From Pseudomonadota bacterium (GTDB lineage: Bacteria; SAR324; XYD2-FULL-50-16; JAHJRI01), in NCBI GenBank assembly GCA_022360105.1, contig JAKSDL010000727.1:1-5332 (forward strand): a DNA stretch of 5,332 bases, read 5' to 3'. The position numbers and the translations under genes were made by a program. Of this stretch, positions 1 to 5,332 are shown piece after piece; the stretch's first letter is position 1, and each line of letters starts with the position of its first letter. The notes under the pieces were generated by a model. That model had not been told where the DNA came from. It saw nothing but the letters and a program-made list of their open reading frames with translations, and searched no databases.

Positions 1-1
1 C

Positions 2-1177
2 GCAGGAAATCTTGTGGAACGCATAAGCAAAGGAGATATACCGGGTATCATTACTGAAGCCTGGGAGGGAGACTATAACAATTTAAAAAACAGCCTGAAT
101 GAATTAATTGACTCTTCCAATCGACTGGTAAACCTGTCAGAGCAGATCGCCAGTGGTGACTTGCGGGTAGAAGTCAAAAAAAGATCGGATGAGGATCATC
201 TGATGATTTCATTTCAGAAAATGGTGCAAAGCCTGATCAAGGTGACGTCAGAGGTCAAAGCAGCTTCGGCAAATATCGCGACCGGAAGTAACCAGTTAAA
301 TGGCGCGGCACAGGTACTTTCCCAAGGATCGTCGGAACAGGCAGCTTCAGCTGAGGAAGCTTCAGCATCCATGGAGCAAATGGTATCCAATATTCAGCAA
401 ACTACTGATAACTCAAACCAAACAGAGAAAATTGCAGCCCAGGCAGCCAATGATGCCATGAAAAGCGGTGAATCGGTCCAGAAAACAGTTAGTGCGATGA
501 AAGAGATTGCAAACAAAATCACCATTATTTCAGAAATCGCAAGACAAACAAACATGCTGGCTCTCAATGCTGCCATCGAAGCCGCCCGAGCACGGGAACA
601 CGGAAAGGGATTTGCAGTCGTGGCTTCGGAAGTACGTAATCTAGCCGAGAATTCACAGTCTGCCGCTGCCGAGATTAATAAGATTTCTTCTGCGAGCATG
701 GCAATATCAGAAGAAACCGGAGCCCTGCTGGATAATCTGGTCCCGGATATCCAGAAAACAGCTGATCTGGTGCAGGAAATCAGTGCGGCCTCAAGGGAAC
801 AAAATTCCGGGGCAGATCAAGTCAACACTGCCATCCAGCAACTGGACACGGTAATCCAACAAAATGCCACCTCATCAGAACAGGTAGCCTCCACGGCGGA
901 GGAACTTTCAGCGCAAGCAGAACAATTAAATCAATTGATTGAATTTTTCAAAATCGATGAAAAGCAAATGATCCGTCAAATTGACGGCCCATCTTCAAGA
1001 AAGGTGAGCGACAAGAAGGTTCTGACATTAGACAAACCGGAACCCCAAGCCAAATTGACCTTTTCCCGGAATCAATTAGCAGACAACAATCGATCCGGAG
1101 ATGCACAAGAGGGAATAGTCTTAGAATTAAACGACCCCTCCGATATAAATGATGACAGTGATTTTAAAAAATACTGA
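2..1177 (+). CDS. Methyl-accepting chemotaxis protein, C-terminal part (5' end cut by window)
   Basis: This is a chemoreceptor signalling protein that would control CheA kinase through CheW in a membrane-anchored array. The reading frame is open to the window edge (codons for AGNL precede the GTG at 14), and the protein opens in the middle of a HAMP domain, so the true start, sensor domain and membrane segments lie upstream. Counting from the GTG: residues 1-30 are the end of a first HAMP ([15 protein letters not shown]), 31-75 a second HAMP (ASGDL), and about 80-300 the long coiled-coil signalling domain. Its hairpin tip is at 170-215 ([16 protein letters not shown], then [16 protein letters not shown]). 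[10 protein letters not shown] (108-117) and [18 protein letters not shown] are likely methylation helices. The tail, 310-387, is polar and ends in FKKY, with no terminal xWxxF pentapeptide for CheR/CheB docking. The tip has REHGKGF where many receptors have GE-GRGF. Family assignment is secure; the ligand is unknown. Confidence 0.97.
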   Translation, partial: AGNLVERISKGDIPGIITEAWEGDYNNLKNSLNELIDSSNRLVNLSEQIASGDLRVEVKKRSDEDHLMISFQKMVQSLIKVTSEVKAASANIATGSNQLNGAAQVLSQGSSEQAASAEEASASMEQMVSNIQQTTDNSNQTEKIAAQAANDAMKSGESVQKTVSAMKEIANKITIISEIARQTNMLALNAAIEAARAREHGKGFAVVASEVRNLAENSQSAAAEINKISSASMAISEETGALLDNLVPDIQKTADLVQEISAASREQNSGADQVNTAIQQLDTVIQQNATSSEQVASTAEELSAQAEQLNQLIEFFKIDEKQMIRQIDGPSSRKVSDKKVLTLDKPEPQAKLTFSRNQLADNNRSGDAQEGIVLELNDPSDINDDSDFKKY

Positions 1178-1183
1178 TAGATA

Positions 1184-1328
1184 ATGCCGGACGCCTGCAA
1201 ACTGTGTCTTCCTGCTCTTAATCCCCGTTTCCGGCAAATGATGCACATAGCTGAAACGTAGATCCAAACGGGGATGTTGATGCAAGGATTAACATGGAGC
1301 AACAGTTTGGCTACCAGGCTTCCGGCAT
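1184..1328. repeat. 145-nt imperfect inverted repeat (long hairpin) downstream of the chemoreceptor
   Basis: The two ends are inverted copies. The left arm begins ATGCCGGACGCCTG then CAAACTGT (1184-1205). The reverse complement of the right arm begins ATGCCGGAAGCCTG, then GTAGC, then CAAACTGT (1302-1328). This gives one mismatch and one 5-nt insertion. Pairing continues inward with TGCTC (1213-1217)/GAGCA (1297-1301), then TTAATCC (1218-1224)/GGATTAA (1286-1292) or, sharing its last bases, ATCCCCGTTT (1221-1230)/AAACGGGGAT (1266-1275). The central loop is about 35 nt. The right arm carries an extra block of about 14 nt around 1276-1285 that the left arm lacks. TCCGGCA at 1230-1236 could also pair with TGCCGGA at 1185-1191, so a competing shorter fold exists. 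It may be a dispersed palindromic or MITE-like element, or a transcribed 3' structure. There is no T-run behind it as a simple terminator would have, and no clear target-site duplication. The repeat structure itself is directly visible; its identity is unknown. Confidence 0.75.
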
Positions 1329-1501
1329 CAATTCTCAAAGCTAAGGATTCCTCTCCTAATCCATTCCTGAAATCCGGCGATTCACTTTGGTTTCAATCCC
1401 TCCCGGTGCCACCAGGGCTTGCCTGATATTCCTTTGTTGCTGGTAAGAAGGAAAAACGGCAATGTTTCCCGCTGGGAAAGTCACCCCTGCCATTATCGTT
1501 G
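1329..1501. other. Gene-free spacer between the inverted repeat and the dctP promoter region
   Basis: No recognisable gene is present. Two short unconvincing reading frames overlap here: a 50-codon frame on the + strand (1274-1426) and a 45-codon frame on the - strand (1493 down to 1356). Neither has a Shine-Dalgarno or a recognised motif. Small hairpins occur, for example TTTCCC-GCT-GGGAAA at 1465-1479 and TTCCTT (1429-1434) with AAGGAA (1448-1453). None is followed by a T-run, so no terminator can be called. Confidence 0.5.
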
Positions 1502-1530
1502 TTGTAGGATTATGAATAGTCTAATAGAAT
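1502..1530 (+). promoter_or_regulatory. Candidate sigma70-type promoter for the TRAP operon
   Basis: TTGTAG (1502-1507) and TAGAAT (1525-1530) are separated by 17 bases. The -10 box matches TATAAT at 5 of 6 positions; the -35 box matches only 3 of 6. Transcription would start near 1537 and give a leader of about 180 nt before the dctP ATG. The spacing and the AT-rich context are reasonable, but the weak -35 makes this a guess. An activator-dependent or alternative-sigma promoter is equally possible. No clear sigma54 (GG-N10-GC) element was seen. Confidence 0.3.
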
Positions 1531-1548
1531 AAAAGGTCATGATTAAGA

Positions 1549-1655
1549 GATTGTTAGAGAATGCCGACGTTCAATTTTACGAAGGCGTATTAACAATCGC
1601 AGTAATTGCGCCTTTCCCGGGTTGCTTGCAAGCTTGGTTTTTTTTGAAAAGCAAC
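1549..1655 (+). promoter_or_regulatory. Structured 5' leader of dctP
   Basis: Three hairpins lie in tandem. The first is an 8-bp stem, GATTGTTA (1549-1556)/TAACAATC (1591-1598). It is extended inside by ATGCC (1561-1565) with GGCGT (1584-1588, one G-U) and CGT (1568-1570) with ACG (1579-1581). The second is CGCA (1598-1601)/TGCG (1607-1610) with a 5-nt loop. The third is GTTGCTT (1621-1627)/AAGCAAC (1649-1655), whose loop holds an 8-T run (1638-1645) and overlaps the palindrome GCTTGCAAGC (1624-1633). I do not recognise a known riboswitch class. The T-run is not directly preceded by a strong stem, so this is not a textbook attenuator. Any regulatory role is inferred from position and fold. 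Confidence 0.35.
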
Positions 1656-1704
1656 TTTTAATCAGGGTGATTTTCTTATCCGGAATGTCGAAACCACATT
1701 AAAT

Positions 1705-1709
1705 AAGGA
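1705..1709 (+). promoter_or_regulatory. Shine-Dalgarno of dctP
   Basis: AAGGA lies 9 bases before the ATG at 1719. It supports that start, as does the signal peptide that follows directly. Confidence 0.8.
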
Positions 1710-1718
1710 TGGATCCAA

Positions 1719-2729
1719 ATGAAAAAGAAATTGCTGATTTTTGTCATAGGTCTGGTGAGCATCGCTTTTATGGCGTTACAGGCTGGTGCTGCTGAATGGC
1801 GATTTAACAATCCGTTGCCGGAAAACCGTCCCGAGTCCAAAGAACTTCTGCAATATGCTGAAGATGTTAAGAAAAACTCCGGCGGAGAAATCAATATTAA
1901 GGTGTACAGCGGTGGGTCGCTTGGTCTCAAAAATACGGATGTGCTTCGATTTCTACCCAAGGGAGCCGTGGATATGAGTTTGGCCTGGGGGAACTACCTG
2001 GGTCGTGATTCGCCGGCATTAGCCACGGTGTTTGTTCAAGGCTCCATTGGAACAGAAGAGGAACTGCGTAAAGTGTTACCGGTTGTTCGTAGTATTTACA
2101 AAGAAGGATTTAAGGAATGGGGAATTGAGGTTACCGGATTCGTCGCTTTGCCAATGCTTGAAGCATCCGTGTTCTGCAGTAAAGAGCCTATTAGAACTCT
2201 GGCCAATCTCAAAGGCAAGAAACTTCGGGTATGGGCCAAGGATCAGGTAGACTCGTTCACACGCCTGGGAATTTCCGCCCAGATTATTCCCCAGGAAGAG
2301 ATGTATATTGCCCTTAAAACAGGCGTTGTAGATTGTGCTGTTTATCCTGCGCTATATGCCCATACTGTTTCCCTGCAGGAAGTAGCTAAATATGCAGCGT
2401 ATCTTTATCCCATGGCTACGGGTCCCTATATCCTGGGAATGTCTGAGCGAAAATGGGTAACGCTTTCCAAAGCCCATCAAAATGCCATTATCAAGGCAGG
2501 TGAGCAGATCTGGGATCGGACAAACCATTACGCTGACGACCATGAAAAAGAACTGGCAGCACGGAAAAAGCTCGTATCCCAAGGTATTACCTGGCTTGAT
2601 GATTTCCCGGTCAAGGATCGCAATGCTTACGTTGAAGCCGTTAAGGTTACATGGAAAAACCTTGCCGATGATGCGGGTGGGAAAGCACCCGAATATAGAC
2701 AACGTGTGTTGAAAGTCCTGGGGCAATAA
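1719..2729 (+). CDS. dctP: TRAP transporter substrate-binding protein DctP
   Basis: This is the periplasmic solute-binding subunit of a TRAP transporter, which captures a ligand (typically an organic acid) and hands it to the DctQM membrane complex. The 336-residue length is normal for the family. Residues 1-25 form a Sec signal peptide: KKK, a hydrophobic core at about 5-20, and an AGA-A cleavage site near 24. The mature protein begins with the family-type strand WRFNNPLPE. R170 in GKKLRVW is at the position of the ligand carboxylate-binding arginine of the DctP family. PQEEMYIALKTGVVDCAV (191-208) is the typical 'E-Y-AL-G-VD' segment of the second lobe. Two cysteines (C153, C206) remain in the mature protein; whether they pair is unknown. 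A good Shine-Dalgarno precedes the ATG. The stop codon overlaps the dctQ start by one base. The ligand cannot be assigned from sequence. Family call is very secure. Confidence 0.97.
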   Translation: MKKKLLIFVIGLVSIAFMALQAGAAEWRFNNPLPENRPESKELLQYAEDVKKNSGGEINIKVYSGGSLGLKNTDVLRFLPKGAVDMSLAWGNYLGRDSPALATVFVQGSIGTEEELRKVLPVVRSIYKEGFKEWGIEVTGFVALPMLEASVFCSKEPIRTLANLKGKKLRVWAKDQVDSFTRLGISAQIIPQEEMYIALKTGVVDCAVYPALYAHTVSLQEVAKYAAYLYPMATGPYILGMSERKWVTLSKAHQNAIIKAGEQIWDRTNHYADDHEKELAARKKLVSQGITWLDDFPVKDRNAYVEAVKVTWKNLADDAGGKAPEYRQRVLKVLGQ

Positions 2730-3247
2730 TGGATGCAAAGTTATCCCGTAAGATAGAAAAAGGGTTCCATTTTCTGGCTCTTTTTCTATCCGTCACTGCT
2801 GCCCTGGGAATGATTGCGATTGTGGTGATCATTGTGATTAGCGTTTTCATGAGAAAGTTTTTTAACTATCCCTTGTTTTTTTCCGAAGAGATTGTGGGAA
2901 TCTTGATGAGCGTTTCGTTGTTTCTTGCCCTGCCAATGGTAACGCTGAATGGCACTCATATTCGAATTTCTATTTTTACGGAATTCTTAAAGCGCCGGTC
3001 CAGGCTAGCCTATAAAATCACCACTTATGTTTCGTACCTCATAGGCGTTGTTTTTTGCCTATGGTTGCTGGTTGAAGCTGTTCCCTGGCTTCAGTTTGCC
3101 ATAAAACACAACCTCAAAACGGAGACAGCCAGGTTGCTGCTTTATCCCTGGATGATCTCTCTGCCCTTATCTATCCTGTTGATGCTGGCAATATTTATTG
3201 CCAGGTTATTCGGATTCATAAAGAGCAATGAGAAGGGCAATTCTTAA
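2729..3247 (+). CDS. dctQ: TRAP transporter small permease DctQ
   Basis: This is the small inner-membrane subunit of the TRAP transporter, which partners with DctM. The protein has 172 residues with four predicted membrane segments at about 13-40, 50-73, 96-118 and 138-163, the usual DctQ layout. Family features include RKFFNYPLFFSEE (42-54) leading into the second segment and GTHIRI (75-80) after it, matching the conserved 'E...G-H-I-V/I' region. The ATG shares its first base with the dctP stop (TAATG), and only a weak GGGG (2720-2723) precedes it. Translation is therefore probably coupled to dctP. It stands between dctP and dctM, as expected. The small-permease family diverges quickly, so substrate inference is not possible from this subunit. 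Confidence 0.95.
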   Translation: MDAKLSRKIEKGFHFLALFLSVTAALGMIAIVVIIVISVFMRKFFNYPLFFSEEIVGILMSVSLFLALPMVTLNGTHIRISIFTEFLKRRSRLAYKITTYVSYLIGVVFCLWLLVEAVPWLQFAIKHNLKTETARLLLYPWMISLPLSILLMLAIFIARLFGFIKSNEKGNS

Positions 3248-3297
3248 CATCACTAATAATTTAGCCAAACGACAATCAATTAACACAGGTTAAACCA

Positions 3298-4590
3298 TTG
3301 CTTGTACCTACATTGGCCGGAACCCTGATCGGCACGGCTATTACCGGTGTTGCCCTGGGAGCTGCCCTTGGCTTGACAGGACTCACCATTCTCTATTTTT
3401 ATGTCAACGGCGCAACATTCCTGGCTATCGATGCAATCTGGGATGTATTTAATTCTTTTGTGCTCAGTGCCGTGCCCATGTTTATTTTATTGGGTGAGAT
3501 TTTACTGCGAAGCGGAATCAGCGAACGAATCTACTCGGCATTCACACCGGTCTTTAAAAAAGTCCCCGGCGGACTGCTGCATTCCAATATTGCTGTCTGC
3601 ACAATATTTGGTGCCGTAAGTGGCTCAAGCCTGTCGACAGCTGCAGCTGTCGGATCGGTTGCCTATCCGGAGATGGCTAATCGTGGTTATGACAAGGAGG
3701 CTGTAGTGGGAAGCCTGGCCGGAGGCGGAACATTGGGCCTCTTAATTCCACCAAGCCTTTCCTTGCTCATTTTCGGTGCCCTGACAGAGACCTCCATCGG
3801 TCGATTGTTCATAGCCGGTATCATTCCGGGCCTTATGGTAAGCGGCTTGTTCATGCTCTATATCCTTTTCATGTGTTTGAGATCTCCCTGGATCTCACCC
3901 CAAAACACGGAAAAAATCCGGTTTTTGGATGTTTTGATTGGCATGAAGCAGATCTGGCCTGTTCTCATCTTAATTATAGCGATCATGGGCAGCATTATCA
4001 TGGGAATTGCCACACCGACGGAAGCAGCCGCGGTTGGTGTTGTGGTTGCGGCGGTAATCTCATTTATCTGGGGGGATCTGACCACCAAAGATCTCTGGCT
4101 GGCAATTTACAGATCTGTATTGGTCTTTGCATCTATTGGATTTATCGTTCTGGGAGCAACCATACTCTCTCAATCGATCAGCATTCTCGGTGTGCCCCGA
4201 ACCATTCTGGAAGCAACAGCATCCGGAGCAATAGGGAAATATGCCGTTTTTGCAGTTATCGTTGTTATCTATGTCGTATTCGGCTGTATATTTGACGGGC
4301 TCTCGTTAATGATAATGACCTTGCCGTTGGTATTCCCGCTGCTTGTAGGGTATGGATTCGATCCAATCTGGATTGGGGTGATCATTACCATTATGATCGA
4401 AATAGGACAAGTCACACCCCCGGTAGGATTAAACCTTTCGGTTTTGGCAGCTATCACCAACAATGAAGTCAACCTGGGTCGAGTCGCTATTGCAACCATA
4501 CCTTATTGGCTGATCCTGTTATTTTCAGTTGTGATTCTTTCGGTTTTTCCAGCCATCGCTTTATATCTGCCCGATTTAGCATTCAAATGA
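3298..4590 (+). CDS. dctM: TRAP transporter large permease DctM (TTG start)
   Basis: This is the large inner-membrane subunit that carries the transport path of the TRAP system and couples uptake to an ion gradient. It has 430 residues and is almost entirely hydrophobic helices, close to the usual DctM length. Conserved stretches include VPMFILLGEILLRSG (59-73), GAVSGSSLSTAAAVGS (105-120), GGGTLGLLIPPS (142-153), ATPTEAAAVGV (238-248) and GQVTPPVGLNL (370-380), which are hallmark DctM motifs. The start is TTG at 3298: the frame is open back to 3265 but has no ATG or GTG, and the first hydrophobic segment begins right after the TTG. Only a weak AGG (3287-3289) lies before it. The 50-nt gap after dctQ is wider than the overlap common in TRAP operons, so expression may be tuned separately. 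The OsmC-like gene follows 30 nt downstream. Confidence 0.96.
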   Translation: MLVPTLAGTLIGTAITGVALGAALGLTGLTILYFYVNGATFLAIDAIWDVFNSFVLSAVPMFILLGEILLRSGISERIYSAFTPVFKKVPGGLLHSNIAVCTIFGAVSGSSLSTAAAVGSVAYPEMANRGYDKEAVVGSLAGGGTLGLLIPPSLSLLIFGALTETSIGRLFIAGIIPGLMVSGLFMLYILFMCLRSPWISPQNTEKIRFLDVLIGMKQIWPVLILIIAIMGSIIMGIATPTEAAAVGVVVAAVISFIWGDLTTKDLWLAIYRSVLVFASIGFIVLGATILSQSISILGVPRTILEATASGAIGKYAVFAVIVVIYVVFGCIFDGLSLMIMTLPLVFPLLVGYGFDPIWIGVIITIMIEIGQVTPPVGLNLSVLAAITNNEVNLGRVAIATIPYWLILLFSVVILSVFPAIALYLPDLAFK

Positions 4591-4620
4591 GTGCAATTGT
4601 AACCCAAAACAAGCATCGTT

Positions 4621-5019
4621 ATGAAAATAAAGCTCAAACCCAAGTCCTTCGGTCCGGTTTATGTGAAAATGGATCAGAACGGAAATCTGGAATTTGCTGA
4701 AACACTCAAGCAGACAGTTCAGGCCAGCCCGGATATTTCCTCCCCCGCCATTTCCCTGCTCTATTCCCTGGGAAGTTGCATTGCCATCTCAATGCAAATG
4801 GCTGCAGCCAGCAAAAAAGTGACGCTGCAACCTTTTTTTGTCAAGGTGAGTTCAGCCAAAGCAGGAGATTTACCAAATCGCTTTGAAAATTTTAAGGTCT
4901 CTGTGGATAGCCGTTTTGTTGATGACAAAGAGCTGGCGAAGGAGCTTTTGGTCAAGGCAAAGTCACTGTGCACCGTAAGCAACACCCTCAACACCAAAGT
5001 AGAGCTGACACTGGAGTAA
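4621..5019 (+). CDS. OsmC-family protein, short form
   Basis: This is a small cytoplasmic protein of the OsmC/Ohr fold, a family that includes thiol-dependent hydroperoxide reductases as well as members of unknown function. It has 132 residues, typical for the family, with no signal peptide. The two hallmark cysteines are present: C53 in LLYSLGSCIAISMQMAA, at the start of the central helix, and C117 in AKSLCTVSNTL, in the second helix. By eye it differs from peroxidase-type members: the usual acidic residue in the P-E-x-L-L stretch is replaced (SPAISLL, 41-47), and there is no arginine in the N-terminal third. Peroxidase activity is therefore uncertain. The ATG at 4621 is the first start after an in-frame stop at 4600-4602, and no good Shine-Dalgarno precedes it. 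It lies 30 nt after dctM on the same strand, so co-transcription with the transporter is likely. Family call is secure; function is not. Confidence 0.92.
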   Translation: MKIKLKPKSFGPVYVKMDQNGNLEFAETLKQTVQASPDISSPAISLLYSLGSCIAISMQMAAASKKVTLQPFFVKVSSAKAGDLPNRFENFKVSVDSRFVDDKELAKELLVKAKSLCTVSNTLNTKVELTLE

Positions 5020-5037
5020 ATGGGATCACCCATTAAC
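5016..5037 (+). terminator. Weak hairpin at the OsmC stop codon
   Basis: AATGGG (5019-5024) and CCCATT (5029-5034) form a 6-bp stem with a 4-nt ATCA loop. It can be extended by two more pairs across an A-A mismatch. It sits on the TAA stop codon at the end of the operon. No T-run follows, so it is a poor intrinsic terminator and may simply protect the transcript 3' end. Confidence 0.25.
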
Positions 5038-5332
5038 CTTCAGGGCAACCGACTACCCACCCAATAAAACTATCTCAGATCATCAAAGAAGCGGATAAAA
5101 AAGTAAGAAATCAGTAAGGAGCAAAAAATGGATGTTTAGGCATCGATGCTCCAGGCTGTACCCTTCCCATTATCGGGCAAGTAGCCTAATCGGCAATTCA
5201 GAATAATAGCTATTCAATAGAAACCTGATCAAATTGGTTAAATTAAAAAATTCGATTTTTCCAAAAATCCCTGCTACAGTAGTATTATTTATTTCATTAA
5301 AAAGCTGAAATGAGGTATTAAACCTCGAAAAA
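5038..5332. other. Gene-free 3' tail with several short palindromes
   Basis: No gene of usual length is present. Visible structure includes the palindrome GCATCGATGC (5140-5149), the palindrome AATAGCTATT (5205-5214), the A/T hairpin AAAAAT-TCG-ATTTTT (5246-5260), which overlaps a competing GATTTTT-CC-AAAAATC (5254-5269), and GAGGT-ATTAA-ACCTC (5312-5326) at the window end. The stems are AT-rich or lack a following T-run, so none is called as a terminator. The region from about 5220 is markedly AT-rich and could hold the promoter of a gene beyond the window; TATTAT at 5283-5288 is a possible -10 without a good -35. Confidence 0.45.
5115..5206 (+). other. Strong Shine-Dalgarno with aborted start / possible 24-codon ORF
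   Basis: TAAGGAG (5115-5121) is the strongest ribosome-binding site in the window. It lies 6 bases before ATG 5128, but that frame stops after three codons (M-D-V-stop at 5137-5139). A second ATG at 5132, 10 bases from the site, opens a 24-codon frame ending at 5206 (MFRHRCSRLYPSHYRASS...), which resembles no family I know. The third frame also reads on without a start codon to a TAA at about 5190. GGAGCA (5118-5123) can pair with TGCTCC (5147-5152), which would hide the ribosome site. It could be a leader peptide, a remnant of a decayed gene, or chance. Confidence 0.3.

Noticed and set aside
1184..1328. Integron attC site
   Set aside because: The expected GTTRRRY and RYYYAAC core sites are not found at the arm ends, and no integrase or gene cassette is in view.
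1072..1338. 88-codon frame on the - strand from a TTG start, covering the end of the chemoreceptor gene and the inverted repeat
   Set aside because: It overlaps the chemoreceptor tail antisense, has no ribosome site or recognised motif, and much of it is the palindrome read in reverse.
1274..1426. 50-codon + strand frame starting inside the inverted repeat
   Set aside because: It has no properly spaced ribosome site and no recognisable domain, and it overlaps the competing - strand frame.
1356..1493. 45-codon - strand frame (MAGVTFPAGNIAVFPSYQQQ...) that looks mildly protein-like
   Set aside because: There is no Shine-Dalgarno, no family resemblance I can name, and it is short enough to arise by chance; an old gene fragment cannot be excluded.
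1617..1645. Intrinsic terminator before the 8-T run ahead of dctP
   Set aside because: The only stem touching the T-run is the palindrome GCTTGCAAGC, which leaves at most 3 bp with a 4-nt loop and does not abut the T-run.
4587..4700. 37-codon frame whose ATG overlaps the dctM stop (ATGA), suggesting a coupled small gene
   Set aside because: It runs out of frame into the clearly real OsmC gene and has no recognisable content. It might still bring ribosomes close to the poorly marked OsmC start.
5128..5265. Readthrough gene using TAG as pyrrolysine after ATG 5128
   Set aside because: Several TAG codons occur within about 35 codons and the translation resembles no methyltransferase; nothing else supports it.
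1..5332. CRISPR array, tRNA or rRNA gene, or insertion sequence
   Set aside because: No regularly spaced direct repeats, no cloverleaf or rRNA motifs, and no transposase reading frame were seen on either strand.

Overview
The window (about 45% GC by eye) reads as a stretch of Gram-negative bacterial chromosome with all recognisable genes on the + strand. Order: the 3' part of a methyl-accepting chemotaxis protein with tandem HAMP domains, a 541-nt gene-free region, a complete three-component TRAP transporter (dctP, dctQ, dctM), a small OsmC-family protein, and a 313-nt gene-free tail running to the window end. The 'GDIP'-type HAMP receptor, the TRAP system and the moderate GC resemble anaerobic Desulfobacterota such as Desulfobacterales. 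That placement is inference from style, not a measured assignment.

Region by region: (1) 2-1177, chemoreceptor, 5' end outside the window. (2) 1178-1718, no convincing gene. Its first part is a 145-nt imperfect inverted repeat (1184-1328). Its last part looks like a dctP leader, with a weak sigma70-like promoter near 1502-1530 followed by a stacked stem-loop (1549-1598) and a second hairpin (1598-1610). (3) 1719-5019, a likely operon: dctP and dctQ overlap by one base, dctM follows after 50 nt from a TTG start, and the OsmC-like gene follows after 30 nt. (4) 5020-5332, a small hairpin at the OsmC stop codon, a strong Shine-Dalgarno in front of an ATG that stops after three codons, and several AT-rich palindromes.

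How the genes fit together: secreted DctP captures an organic acid-type ligand in the periplasm and delivers it to the DctQ/DctM membrane complex, which imports it using an ion gradient. The OsmC-like protein is a cytoplasmic Cys-pair protein of a family that includes thiol peroxidases. Its place at the end of the transporter operon hints at co-expression, but no substrate can be read from the sequence. A functional link between the chemoreceptor and the transporter is possible but unsupported beyond adjacency. The core genes are ordinary. The less explained material is the long inverted repeat, the structured dctP leader, the OsmC variant that seems to lack the family's catalytic Glu and Arg, and the aborted start in the 3' tail. 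None of these amounts to a clear new system.
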